Positions 35,237 to 43,694 of a DNA stretch of 64,000 nucleotides are shown piece after piece. The stretch covers positions 124,001-188,000 of the forward strand of contig NZ_LBJG01000090.1 of the NCBI RefSeq assembly GCF_028128765.1, read 5' to 3'. The notes under the pieces are model-generated. The model worked only from the letters and a program-made list of their open reading frames with translations, made no database searches and was not told the origin of the DNA. Each line of letters opens with the position of its first letter. The first letter of the stretch is position 1. A program made the position numbers and the translations under genes. Source of the stretch: Bradyrhizobium sp. CCBAU 51627 (GTDB lineage Bacteria > Pseudomonadota > Alphaproteobacteria > Rhizobiales > Xanthobacteraceae).

Positions 35237-36216
35237 GCGACCAGTCCTGACGGCATCAGCCCGTAGTCGCGCACGCTGGAGACGCTCTGGTGGAAGCGCA
35301 GCTTGCGGACATATTCAAGCGGATCCTTCGGCTTCACCAGCGCGCCTGGTGGCACGTTGAGCCAGTCGACCAGCCGCGTCAGCAGGAAGCGGATCGCCGC
35401 GCCGCGCGCAAGCAGCGGCAGCGCGGCCTCCTCGGCCTCCGAGAGTTTTCGCACACGGCCATAGGCGTTGAGGAAGGCGCGCGCCTTGGTGACGTTGAAG
35501 GAATGATCCGGTTCGAAGCACCAGGCGTTGAGGCAGATGGCGACGTCATAGGCCAGCATGTCGTTGCAGGCGAAAGTGAAGTCGATGATGCCCGAGAGCT
35601 TGTCGCCGAGGAAGAAGACGTTGTCGTTGAAGAGATCGGCGTGGATCACGCCCTCGGGCAGATCGGTCGGCCAGACGCCACCCGAGAGATAGTCGAGCTC
35701 TGCCGCGAGAAATGCACGCAGGCCCGGCTGCACCTCGTCAGCGCGGTTCGCCGCGGCGTCGAATAGCGGCCGCCAGCCGGAAACCGACAGCGCGTTGGCA
35801 CGCTTGATCGAAAAATTGGCACCGGCCAGATGCATCCTGGCGAGCCCCTCGCCGACACCGGCACAGTGCGTTGCGTTTGGCTTGCGCGGCCAGATCCCTT
35901 CGAGAAAGGTGATGATGGCCGCAGGCCGACCCGACAACTCGTGCAGAGCCTCGCCATCCCTCGCCTTCACCGGCAGCGGGCAGCTGACGCCGTGCTCGGC
36001 CAGATGCGTCATCAACGCGAGGAAAAACGGCAAATCGTTCTTCGCCACGCGCTTCTCATAGAGCGTGAGGATGAACGAGCCCTTGCTCGTATGCAGCAGG
36101 AAGTTGGTGTTTTCGACGCCCTCGGCGATGCCCTTGTAGGAGAGCAATTCGCCGAGATCGTATTGCTTCAAGAAGTCCGCAAGCTCGTCGGCGGCAACGT
36201 CGGTGTAGACCGCCAT
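35233..36216 (-). CDS. thrB: Homoserine kinase, type II (aminoglycoside phosphotransferase fold)
   Basis: 327 residues. It phosphorylates homoserine in threonine synthesis. The kinase-fold landmarks are a catalytic loop HADLFNDNVFFLGD and a metal-binding IIDFTFACND; the N-terminus (MAVYTDVAADELADFLKQYD, then LGELLSYKGIAEGVENTNFL) is characteristic of this ThrB type, which is unrelated to the GHMP-kinase ThrB of E. coli. It lies 6 bases after ispH and overlaps rnhA, an ispH-thrB-rnhA operon. Confidence 0.94.
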   Translation of the reverse strand: MAVYTDVAADELADFLKQYDLGELLSYKGIAEGVENTNFLLHTSKGSFILTLYEKRVAKNDLPFFLALMTHLAEHGVSCPLPVKARDGEALHELSGRPAAIITFLEGIWPRKPNATHCAGVGEGLARMHLAGANFSIKRANALSVSGWRPLFDAAANRADEVQPGLRAFLAAELDYLSGGVWPTDLPEGVIHADLFNDNVFFLGDKLSGIIDFTFACNDMLAYDVAICLNAWCFEPDHSFNVTKARAFLNAYGRVRKLSEAEEAALPLLARGAAIRFLLTRLVDWLNVPPGALVKPKDPLEYVRKLRFHQSVSSVRDYGLMPSGLVA

Positions 36217-36222
36217 AAACGG

Positions 36223-37191
36223 CTACTCGGCGGCGGCTTCGGGGCGCACCGAGCGCGGCAGCGGGAAGAACTCGTTCTCTTCCGCCGCCGAAACCGTCTC
36301 CACATGCAGCGTGTAGCGCTCGGCGAACGCGTCCATGATCTCCTCGACGATCACTTCCGGCGCGGATGCGCCCGCGGTGATGCCGAGGCTCGTGATGTTG
36401 CCGAACTTGTCCCAGTCGATGTCGGCTGCGCGCTGTGCCAGTACCGCGATCTTGCAGCCCTCGCGCTCGGCGACCTCGCGCAAGCGCTGCGAGTTCGACG
36501 AATTGGGCGCACCGACGACAATGAGCGCATCGACCACGGGCGCCACCTTCTTCACCGCGAGCTGGCGGTTGGTGGTGGCGTAGCAGATGTCTTCCTTGTG
36601 CGGCCCGTTGATGTTCGGAAAGCGCTCCTTGAGCAGCGCCACGATCTCCGCGGTGTCGTCGATCGACAGCGTGGTCTGGGTCACGAAGGCCAGGTTGTCA
36701 GGGTCCTTCGGATTGATCGTCTTGGCGTCCTCGGCAGTCTCGATCAGGGTGACGGCGCCGACCGGCAGCTGGCCGAGCGTGCCCACCACTTCGGGGTGGT
36801 GGGAGTGGCCGATCAGGAAGATTTCGCGGCCGCGCTTGAAGTGGATCGCGGCTTCGCGGTGCACCTTGGTCACCAGGGGGCAGGTCGCATCCAGCGAGAA
36901 CAGGTTGCGGGACTGGGCGTCGGCCGGAACCGACTTCGGCACGCCATGGGCGGAGAAGACCACCGGCGCGGTGGTGTTCTCCGGGATTTCTGCGAGTTCC
37001 TCGACGAAGATCGCGCCCTTCTTCTTCAACCCGTCGACGACGTACTTGTTGTGCACAATCTCATGGCGAACATAGACGGGGGCGCCGTATTTATCGAGCG
37101 CCCGTTCCACGGTGTCGATCGCCCGAACCACCCCGGCGCAGAAGCCGCGGGGAGAACAAAGCACGATCTTGAGGTCTGGTTTGGCTGACAT
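36223..37191 (-). CDS. ispH: 4-hydroxy-3-methylbut-2-enyl diphosphate reductase
   Basis: 322 residues. It is the last enzyme of the non-mevalonate isoprenoid pathway, making IPP and DMAPP with an Fe-S cluster. The three cluster cysteines are C12 (LCSPRGFCAGVVRA), C104 (LDATCPLVTKVH) and C203 (DICYATTNRQ). The conserved glutamate/histidine segments YVRHEIVHNKYVV, FSAHGVP, GHSHHPEVVGT and the C-terminal GITAGASAPEVIVEEI are present. First gene of the operon with thrB and rnhA; it is divergent from the DUF1013 gene across a 265-base gap. Confidence 0.96.
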   Translation of the reverse strand: MSAKPDLKIVLCSPRGFCAGVVRAIDTVERALDKYGAPVYVRHEIVHNKYVVDGLKKKGAIFVEELAEIPENTTAPVVFSAHGVPKSVPADAQSRNLFSLDATCPLVTKVHREAAIHFKRGREIFLIGHSHHPEVVGTLGQLPVGAVTLIETAEDAKTINPKDPDNLAFVTQTTLSIDDTAEIVALLKERFPNINGPHKEDICYATTNRQLAVKKVAPVVDALIVVGAPNSSNSQRLREVAEREGCKIAVLAQRAADIDWDKFGNITSLGITAGASAPEVIVEEIMDAFAERYTLHVETVSAAEENEFFPLPRSVRPEAAAE

Positions 37192-37456
37192 AGAGCGATC
37201 TCGGGATCAAATCACCCGTTTCGCCTTCTGGCGGGGGCGTTCGATGGATGGAATGGGGCTAAAAACGGTCTGCTTGGACTTCACCGCCACTTCAAAGGGA
37301 ATTGGGCCCCCTTTCGGGCGCTGTCAAGGCACTATCTATAGCAGAACCATTGCGTGGCCACCCCCTCCGGGCTTATATAGCGCCAATTCCCTGTCATCGC
37401 TGATGACCACCGGTTTCGCCTCCTGAGGGGTGGGCGAAGCACAAAGGAGATTTGCC

Positions 37457-38152
37457 ATGAGCAACGCACCTCTGATGCCCAAGGCGACCGCCGTCTGGCT
37501 GCTCGACAACACCGCGCTGACCTTCGACCAGGTCGCCGATTTCACCAAGATGCATCCCCTCGAGGTGCGCGCGATCGCCGACGGCGATGCCGCCCAGGGC
37601 ATCAAGGGCATGGATCCCCTCTCCAACGGCCAGCTGACCCGCGAGGAGATCGAGAAGGGCGAGAAGAACCCGGACTACCGGCTTCGCCTCCAGGAGAGCA
37701 AGGTGGTGCTGCCGCCCCAGCCCAAGCGCAAGGGCCCGCGCTACACGCCGGTCTCGCGCCGCCACGAGCGCCCCAGCGCTATCCTCTGGCTGCTGCGCAG
37801 CCATCCGGAACTCAAGGACGCGCAGATCATGCGCCTGGTCGGTACCACCAAGAGCACGATCGCCAGCGTCCGCGACCGCACGCACTGGAACACGTCCCAG
37901 CTGACGCCGATCGATCCTGTGACCCTTGGCCTCTGCTCGCAGATCGAGCTCGATTTCGAAGTGGCGCGCGCGGCGAAGGAAAAGCCGATCGACGCAGCCT
38001 ATGGCGGCGCCACCCTGCTGCCGGCCTCGGAAACCACCAAGAAGGACGAGTACGAGCCGTCGGAGAAGTCGAGCGACGACCTCAACGTCGACGCCGTGTT
38101 CGCCAAGCTGAAGACCCTCGGCGGCAAGAAGCACGAGGAAGAGGAGAAGTAG
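37457..38152 (+). CDS. trcR: DUF1013 protein, TrcR-type cell-cycle transcriptional regulator
   Basis: 231 residues from ATG 37457 with AAAGGAGA. The sequence is that of the alphaproteobacterial DUF1013 family: LMPKATAVWLLDNTALTFDQ, VADFTKMHPLEVRAIADGDA, KRKGPRYTPVSRRHERPSAI, LWLLRSHPELKDAQIMRLVG and TTKSTIASVRDRTHWN, a helix-turn-helix-like segment. The C-terminus is highly charged (GGKKHEEEEK). The family is tied to CtrA-linked cell-cycle transcription. A strong terminator follows. Confidence 0.85.
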   Translation: MSNAPLMPKATAVWLLDNTALTFDQVADFTKMHPLEVRAIADGDAAQGIKGMDPLSNGQLTREEIEKGEKNPDYRLRLQESKVVLPPQPKRKGPRYTPVSRRHERPSAILWLLRSHPELKDAQIMRLVGTTKSTIASVRDRTHWNTSQLTPIDPVTLGLCSQIELDFEVARAAKEKPIDAAYGGATLLPASETTKKDEYEPSEKSSDDLNVDAVFAKLKTLGGKKHEEEEK

Positions 38153-38183
38153 GCTCCTTTTCCCTTACCGCATCCGGTTCGAG

Positions 38184-38214
38184 CGCGGCGGAGCGATCCG
38201 CCGCGTTTTTGTTT
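38184..38214 (+). terminator. Intrinsic terminator of the DUF1013 gene
   Basis: CGCGGCGGA and TCCGCCGCG form a perfect 9-bp stem with a 4-base loop, followed by TTTTTGTTTT. It starts 32 bases after the stop. Confidence 0.9.
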
Positions 38215-38293
38215 TCGAACGGAAACTTGTGCGGCGCAGCTTTCGGGAACGATGCAGCTTGCGTCGCATTGTGTCCAACGCGGAGGATCAACG

Positions 38294-38479
38294 ATGCGGG
38301 TCGACGAGGACGATTTTGCAGTGATGCTGGGACGCGCCGTCCTGGCCGCCTGGGGAGACATGCCTCGGGACATCCAGGAAACGCTGTTCGAAATGTCCGT
38401 CAAAGACCGTCCGGGCGATCGCGACGGGCTGGCGAAGTTGCTGCACGAACGGCATCCGCGAACGGTGCACGCGGGATAG
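38294..38479 (+). CDS. Small cytosolic protein of unknown function
   Basis: 61 residues from an ATG 8 bases after GGAGG. Sequence: DDFAVMLGRAVLAAWGDMPR, then DIQETLFEMSVKDRPGDRDG, LAKLLHERHPRTVHAG. It is predicted helical, with no leader, and similar short proteins with ETLFExAV-type centres occur widely in rhizobia. Function is unknown. It is followed by two strong inverted repeats. Confidence 0.65.
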   Translation: MRVDEDDFAVMLGRAVLAAWGDMPRDIQETLFEMSVKDRPGDRDGLAKLLHERHPRTVHAG

Positions 38480-38491
38480 CGGCGTCTCCAT

Positions 38492-38526
38492 GATTGTTAC
38501 GGGGCCGGGACGGCCTCGTAACAATC
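38492..38526 (+). terminator. Inverted repeat after the small gene
   Basis: GATTGTTACGGGGCC pairs with GGCCTCGTAACAATC (14 of 15) around 5 bases. Its position, 12 bases after the stop, fits an end-of-transcript hairpin for the plus-strand gene. Confidence 0.65.
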
Positions 38527-38539
38527 GAATGGGAAAATT

Positions 38540-38580
38540 GATTTCGCGGCGCCGGGTCCTCAACCCGGCGCCGCGAAATC
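38540..38580 (-). terminator. Perfect 18-bp hairpin after the OmpW-type gene
   Basis: GATTTCGCGGCGCCGGGT and ACCCGGCGCCGCGAAATC pair perfectly around CCTCA. It abuts the stop of the minus-strand porin gene, and on that strand AATTTTCCC follows. It could terminate in both directions. Confidence 0.75.
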
Positions 38581-38581
38581 G

Positions 38582-39328
38582 TTAGAACTTGTAGGTCACG
38601 CCGCCGCCGACCAGCCACGGATCGATATGTGCGGTGCCGGTGACGGGCAGACCGCTCACAGTCGCGGTGTAGTCCGGCCGCAGCCAGAGCTTCTTCACGT
38701 CGACGTTGAGACCCCAGTGCCGGTCGAGCATGTAGTCGAAGCCGAACTGCACGGCGCCGCCCCAAGCGTTGCTGACGTGAAGCGCGGTGGTCGTGACGGG
38801 CCCCACCGGCGGTCCGACGATGACCGCCGGCACGTTGGCGGCAGAGTTGTTGAAGAACACGGTGTAGTTCACGCCGGCACCGATATAGGGCTTGAACGCG
38901 CCGAAATTGTCGAAGTGATATTGCAGCGTCAGCGTCGGCGGCAGCAGCGTGGTCTTGCCGATCGGCAGGCTCGCGAGCGAGCCGGTGCCGCTGATCGAAT
39001 GCCGGGTCACGCCGAGGATCAGTTCGGCCGCGATGTTCTTCGTGAAGAAATAGCTGATATCGAGTTCGGGCACCGCCTGATTGCTGATCGAGAGGCCGGA
39101 ATTCGGCGACGACAGCGTCGGCACGCCAGCGACATTGACGGTCGAGCCGCCGGCATCCGGCAATACACCGAGCACACGCAGACGTACCATCCAGGGATTG
39201 AAGCTCTCAACCGGCGGCGGGGCCTTCGTGTAGACGGGCAAATCGGCCGCCTGTGCAGCGCCAACAGCCGCCGCGAAGCCTGCACCAAGCGCCGCAAGCC
39301 GCGCCAGGTTTCTAATCATTCTCTGCAT
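38582..39328 (-). CDS. OmpW-family outer-membrane protein
   Basis: 248 residues preceded by AGGGGACTGAA. Signal peptide (NLARLAALGAGFAAAVGAAQ) is cut near QAADLP. The mature protein is an eight-stranded OmpW-type barrel: WMVRLRVLGVLPDAGG, LDISYFFTKNIAAELILGVT, LPPTLTLQYHFDNFGAFKPY, IGAGVNYTVFF, GGAVQFGFDYMLDRHWGLNV, DVKKLWLRPDY and a final GGGVTYKF with terminal Phe. OmpW forms a narrow hydrophobic channel in the outer membrane. It is a single gene with its own terminator. Confidence 0.93.
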   Translation of the reverse strand: MQRMIRNLARLAALGAGFAAAVGAAQAADLPVYTKAPPPVESFNPWMVRLRVLGVLPDAGGSTVNVAGVPTLSSPNSGLSISNQAVPELDISYFFTKNIAAELILGVTRHSISGTGSLASLPIGKTTLLPPTLTLQYHFDNFGAFKPYIGAGVNYTVFFNNSAANVPAVIVGPPVGPVTTTALHVSNAWGGAVQFGFDYMLDRHWGLNVDVKKLWLRPDYTATVSGLPVTGTAHIDPWLVGGGVTYKF

Positions 39329-39506
39329 TTCAGTCCCCTTCAGCCAAAGCGCGCTTCGTTGCGCGACATCAGCGACAGAGCAGAAAGGGGTTGGAGAAGG
39401 ATTTGACGCCGATCAAATCAGGACAAACGCGACACGATTTGGCCGCCGCGTTGCAGATGTGTCACGTGGCGGGCGAACGATGGTGCACGATAATTCCACA
39501 GCCGTC

Positions 39507-39776
39507 TCAGGGCCGCTCCGGATGATTCAGCATGTATTCGCCAAGATCGCGCTGACGGCGATCGGCGCGGGCAGTTGCCGCGCTGCGCTGGACGTCGCGG
39601 TCCTTGCGGCAGGCCACGTACTCCGGCGAGCCCACCGCATAGCCGCGGCTCTGGCACACCGCATCATCGTCGTCACCGCCCATCGCGATCGGCGTCTGAT
39701 AACGCGCCGAGCAGGCGGAGAGAACGGCGGCGAGCAGGACAGCTGCAAGCAGGCGCGGCGCTGTGGCAAGTAGCAT
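39507..39776 (-). CDS. Small lipoprotein
   Basis: 89 residues with a lipoprotein signal (RLLAAVLLAAVLSAC), lipobox L-S-A-C with Cys22. The mature part is short and charged: DDDDAVCQSRGYAVGSPEYV, ACRKDRDVQRSAATARADRR, ending in EYMLNHPERP. Two further cysteines flank SRGYxxGSPEYVAC, a pattern seen in several rhizobial lipoproteins. Ribosome-binding site GGGGATT. Function is unknown. Confidence 0.8.
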   Translation of the reverse strand: MLLATAPRLLAAVLLAAVLSACSARYQTPIAMGGDDDDAVCQSRGYAVGSPEYVACRKDRDVQRSAATARADRRQRDLGEYMLNHPERP

Positions 39777-39838
39777 ACTGAATCCCCGGTTAGCCGGCCC
39801 TGTTTAGCGCGGAATGCGGAGAATGTAAGTCGACAACA

Positions 39839-39923
39839 CCGTCATTCCGGGATGGTGCGTAAGCACCAGACCCCCGGAATCTCGAGATCCCGGTTCGGTC
39901 CTAGTGGACCGCCCCGGGACGAC
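39839..39923. repeat. REP-type palindromic repeat, GTCATTCCGGG class
   Basis: Same design as 33971-34055: GTCATTCCGGGATGGT, central CCCGGAATCTCGAGATCCCGG and closing CCCGGGACGAC, with changed arms. It lies at the 3' end of the acyl-CoA synthetase gene. Confidence 0.8.
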
Positions 39924-39931
39924 GCAACGCG

Positions 39932-41842
39932 TCACACCCTCCCCTTCAGCGCGTCCCCGATCTCGTCCAGCACCTTCGGGTCCTCGATCGTGGCCGGCAT
40001 CGACCAGGCCTCGCCATCAGCGATCTTCTTGATGGTGCCGCGCAGAATCTTGCCCGAGCGCGTCTTCGGCAGCCGGCCGACGGTGATGGCAAGCTTGAAG
40101 GCGGCCACGGGGCCGAGCTTGTCGCGCACCAGCGCGATGATCTCCTTCTCGATCTCGGCAGGCGGCCGCTTCACGCCGGCCTTCAACACCAGGAAGCCGC
40201 AGGGCACCTCGCCCTTGATCGCGTCCTTGACGCCGAGCACGGCGCACTCGGCGACGTCGGGATGCGAGGCCAGAATCTCCTCCATGCCGCCGGTGGACAG
40301 CCGATGGCCGGCGACGTTGATGATGTCGTCGGTGCGGCCCATGACGAAGACATATCCGTCCTCGTCCTTGTAACCGGCATCCGAGGTCTTGTAGTAGCCG
40401 GGAAATTCGCTCAAGTAGGCTTCCCTGAAGCGGTCGTCCTGATTCCACAGCGTCGGCAGGCAGCCCGGCGGCATCGGCAGCTTGATGACGATCGAGCCCA
40501 TTGTATTCGGACCGACGGGCTTGGCGGCCTCGTCCACCACATCGACCTGATAGCCCGGCATCGGCACCGTCGGCGAGCCATGCTTGACCGGCAGCAAGCC
40601 CAAGCCCACCGGATTGCCGGCAATGCACCAACCGGTCTCGGTCTGCCACCAATGGTCGATGACAGGCACCTGCAACTGCTGCTCCGCCCATTCCACCGTC
40701 GGTGGATCGGCGCGCTCGCCGGCAAGGAAGAGCGTGCGGAATTTCGACAGGTCGTATTGCCGGATGAATTTTCCTTCCGGATCCTCTTTGCGAATGGCGC
40801 GGAACGCGGTCGGCGCGGTGAAGAAAGCGACCGCCTTGTGCTCTGAGATCACGCGCCAGAACGCACCCGCGTCGGGTGTGCCGACCGGCTTGCCTTCATA
40901 CATGATCGTGGTCGCGCCATGCAGCAGCGGGCCATAGACGATATAGCTGTGACCAACCACCCAGCCGATGTCGCTGCCGCACCACCAAACCTCGCCCGGC
41001 TTGACGCCATAGAGGTTGAACATCGACCATTTCACCGCGACCAGATGCCCGCCATTGTCGCGCACGACGCCCTTGGGAACGCCTGTCGTGCCTGACGTGT
41101 AGAGGATGTAGAGCGGATCGGTCGCGGCAACCGGGACACAAGGCGCTTTCTTGCCCTCATTCACCGCCTTGCGGCGCAGGCTTGCCCAGTCATAGTCGCG
41201 CTTTGGCGTGAGATCGCAGACGAGTTGCGGACGCTGCAATATGATGCAGGCCCTGGGCTTGGCAGATGCAAGCTTGATCGCCTCGTCCAGCAGCGGCTTG
41301 TACTGCACGATACGACCGGGCTCGATACCGCAGCTTGCGGAGAGGATGAGCTTCGGCTGCGCGTCGTCGATGCGGGTCGCGAGCTCCTTGGCGGCAAAGC
41401 CGCCGAACACCACGGAATGCACTGCCCCGATGCGCGCGCAGGCGAGCATCGCGACCACGGCCTCCGGTACCATCGGCATATAGAGGATCACGCGGTCGCC
41501 CTTGGCGACGCCAAAATCCTGCATGATGGCAGCGAGCGCCTGCACCTCTGCCAGCAGCTCGGCATAGGTAAATTTGGTGAGCGAGCCCGCCAGCGGCGAG
41601 TCATGGATCAGCGCCACCTGGTCAGCGCGGCCGCGTTCGACATGGCGGTCGAGCGCATTATAGCAGGTATTGACGAGGCCGCCGGCGAACCAGCGGCCGT
41701 AGACGCCCTGCGCAGGATCGAAGATCTTCTTCGGCCGCTCGGTCCAGTCGATGTCTTTCGCGGCCTCGGCCCAGAAGCCTTCGGGATCGGCCAGCGAGCG
41801 CGCATGGACCTCGTGATACTTGCTCTGCACCTGGCTGTTCAT
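39932..41842 (-). CDS. prpE: Propionyl-CoA/acetyl-CoA synthetase (PrpE type)
   Basis: 636 residues. It forms acyl-CoA from propionate or acetate via an acyl-adenylate. Landmarks are YILYTSGTTGVPKGVVRDNG (P-loop), MFNLYGVKPGEVWWCGSDIG, WWQTETGWCIAGNP, YKTSDAGYKDEDGYVFVMGR, TDDIINVAGHRLSTGGMEEI and the acetylation-site lysine in TRSGKILRGTIKKIADG. EDPEGKFIRQYDLSKFRTLF resembles PrpE/ACSS3 rather than Acs, and length is slightly below the 650 typical of Acs. A single gene; the lysine is a known target of Pat-type acetylation in the family. Confidence 0.9.
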   Translation of the reverse strand: MNSQVQSKYHEVHARSLADPEGFWAEAAKDIDWTERPKKIFDPAQGVYGRWFAGGLVNTCYNALDRHVERGRADQVALIHDSPLAGSLTKFTYAELLAEVQALAAIMQDFGVAKGDRVILYMPMVPEAVVAMLACARIGAVHSVVFGGFAAKELATRIDDAQPKLILSASCGIEPGRIVQYKPLLDEAIKLASAKPRACIILQRPQLVCDLTPKRDYDWASLRRKAVNEGKKAPCVPVAATDPLYILYTSGTTGVPKGVVRDNGGHLVAVKWSMFNLYGVKPGEVWWCGSDIGWVVGHSYIVYGPLLHGATTIMYEGKPVGTPDAGAFWRVISEHKAVAFFTAPTAFRAIRKEDPEGKFIRQYDLSKFRTLFLAGERADPPTVEWAEQQLQVPVIDHWWQTETGWCIAGNPVGLGLLPVKHGSPTVPMPGYQVDVVDEAAKPVGPNTMGSIVIKLPMPPGCLPTLWNQDDRFREAYLSEFPGYYKTSDAGYKDEDGYVFVMGRTDDIINVAGHRLSTGGMEEILASHPDVAECAVLGVKDAIKGEVPCGFLVLKAGVKRPPAEIEKEIIALVRDKLGPVAAFKLAITVGRLPKTRSGKILRGTIKKIADGEAWSMPATIEDPKVLDEIGDALKGRV

Positions 41843-42211
41843 TCCCGCGCTCCCGTTCCCTTATTGGCCTCATCCCGAACCTTGCGGCAGGACCGGCGTC
41901 CCGCCATGACTCGGATCAAGTTCGGCCTTGTTTGAGAGCTATTTTCCCGGGAACGCGCCGCGGTTCAAGCGCAAAAAGGATCGGTCTTTTGGAGTAGGCA
42001 CAGCTCGCAGCAACATCGACGGTGCGCTCCCGCTTGCGGGGAAGGGTTGGGGGTGGGGGTGCTTCCGCGCTCGGATCGTCCGAGGCTCATGGCAGAAGTC
42101 CCCAAGAGGCGCGGGGCCCTCACCGGCCGCGCTCGATGAGCGCGTCGACCTCGCCCGCAAGCCGGAGAGATGATGGAGCGAGCTCCACGCTCCGCTTTCC
42201 GTCAAACGTCC
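41843..42211. other. Gap without a recognisable gene
   Basis: The stretch upstream of prpE (41843-42000) contains the promoter region of that gene but no motif I can defend. 42000-42211 is GC-rich with no credible coding frame. Confidence 0.5.
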
Positions 42212-43597
42212 TCAGCCCTGCATCGCGTTCAACCGCTGCAAGCGGTCCTGCATGACCTTTTTCAGGTCATAGCCGGGGCGGCGGAAGCTGGCGTCGCGGG
42301 TGGCGAGGAACTCGTGCTGGGATTTGCGCAGGCCCGCCGCCGCGCGACGGTTCATCGATTTCAGCACGCGCTCATAGGTCTCGGCGAGCTGACGATCGAG
42401 CATACCAAGCTGCGGATCGGCGCAGATTACCTTCTCGACTTCGCGCTTCGCAGAGGCACAATCGAATGACGGACCATTGCCCGAATTCGCGGCCAGCGGC
42501 TGTGGCGATTCGGCGCCGAACTTCGCGATCTCCGCAATCATGGTGCGACGGCCGTTCGCGGCGTTCTCGTTGCCGGGGTCGAGCCGCAGCGCCGCCTCGT
42601 AATCGGCCAGTGCCTTCTTGCGCTCGCCCATCTTGGAATAAAGCACGGCGCGGTTGTTGTAGGTTTTCGCGAAGTCAGGATCGAGCTTGAGCGCGGCCTC
42701 GTAGTCGCTGAGCGCGGCACCGAACTCGCCCTTGAACTGATAGGAATCGCCGCGGTTGGTGAAGAAGTTCGGGCGAGGTGCCAACCGAAGCGCCTGATCG
42801 TAATCGGCGATTGCCTTGTCGTAGTCCTTCATCGCGGCGTAGGAGAGCCCGCGATTGTCGTAATATTCCGGCACTTTCGGATCGAGCCTGATTGCCTCGC
42901 TGTCGTCGGCAACCGACTTGTCGAGCTGGCCGAGCTTCTTGTAGGCGGCGCCGCGATTGGTGTAGCTGCGCGCCCGGTTCGGATCGAGCCGCAAGGCCTC
43001 GCTGAGGTCGGCGACCGCCCTCTCGTTGTCGCCGCGGAGATAATAGGTCGCGCCGCGATCCGACCAGGCTTGCGCATCATCCGGCTTCAGCTTGATGGCC
43101 TGGTCGTAATCGGCAATCGCGCGGTCGAGCCGGCGCTGGTTGGTGTAGGCGACGCCGCGCAGTTCATAGGCTTCGGCGTCCTGCGGATCGAGCTCGATTG
43201 CCTTGCTGAGATCGGACGTGGCGCGATTGAGATCACCACCCGCCTGCCGCAACAGATCCCCGCGCAGGCGCCAGGCATGGGCGTTCTTGCCGTCGAGTGC
43301 GATGGCGCGGTCGATATCCCGCAGCGCCTGCGTGAGCCCGCCTGATGTCCGCGCATTGGCATCGGCCCGAACCAGCAGCGCCGCGACGCGGTCCGAATTC
43401 GGATTCGAGGTCTGGTCGATGATGGCGCTGCACGCCGTGATGATCTCCGCCGGGGCGGCCTTGCTGCCCGTCGAGCAATCGACGGCGGCCGATGCCGGAA
43501 CGGCGAGGGCAAGACTGATCGCGGCTCCGAGAACGAAGGTGCGCAGTGGGACGCTTGCAAATGGGACGATTTGCGCGGAAAAACGCGTGCCGCACAT
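42212..43597 (-). CDS. Exported TPR protein with LprI-like C-terminal domain
   Basis: 461 residues from ATG 43597 with GGAG 8 bases upstream. Signal peptide (LRTFVLGAAISLALAVPASA) and then about eight tetratricopeptide units (for example LDRAIADYDQAIKLKPDDAQ, AWSDRGATYYLRGDNERAV). The final 95 residues have the DUF1311/LprI-like pattern: FDCASAKREVEKVICADPQL, LDRQLAETYERVL, LRKSQHEFLATRDASFRRPG, YDLKKVMQDRLQRLNAM. A periplasmic scaffold is likely. The gene at 43695 shares the C-terminal design, so the two arose by duplication. Confidence 0.8.
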   Translation of the reverse strand: MCGTRFSAQIVPFASVPLRTFVLGAAISLALAVPASAAVDCSTGSKAAPAEIITACSAIIDQTSNPNSDRVAALLVRADANARTSGGLTQALRDIDRAIALDGKNAHAWRLRGDLLRQAGGDLNRATSDLSKAIELDPQDAEAYELRGVAYTNQRRLDRAIADYDQAIKLKPDDAQAWSDRGATYYLRGDNERAVADLSEALRLDPNRARSYTNRGAAYKKLGQLDKSVADDSEAIRLDPKVPEYYDNRGLSYAAMKDYDKAIADYDQALRLAPRPNFFTNRGDSYQFKGEFGAALSDYEAALKLDPDFAKTYNNRAVLYSKMGERKKALADYEAALRLDPGNENAANGRRTMIAEIAKFGAESPQPLAANSGNGPSFDCASAKREVEKVICADPQLGMLDRQLAETYERVLKSMNRRAAAGLRKSQHEFLATRDASFRRPGYDLKKVMQDRLQRLNAMQG

Positions 43598-43694
43598 GGG
43601 GAAGGCTCCGTGACATCGGGTTTTCCCGTTGTCGCGGCGAGCGAGGGATCGGTTCAAAATGCCGCGGCTCTCGGGAGCATGGGGCCCGAAGACC

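Noticed and set aside
35830..37188. A 452-codon plus-strand frame opposite thrB and ispH
   Set aside because: Antisense shadow of two enzymes with complete catalytic residues.
41843..42000. A possible riboswitch upstream of prpE
   Set aside because: GC-rich stretch with no recognisable aptamer core or terminator.
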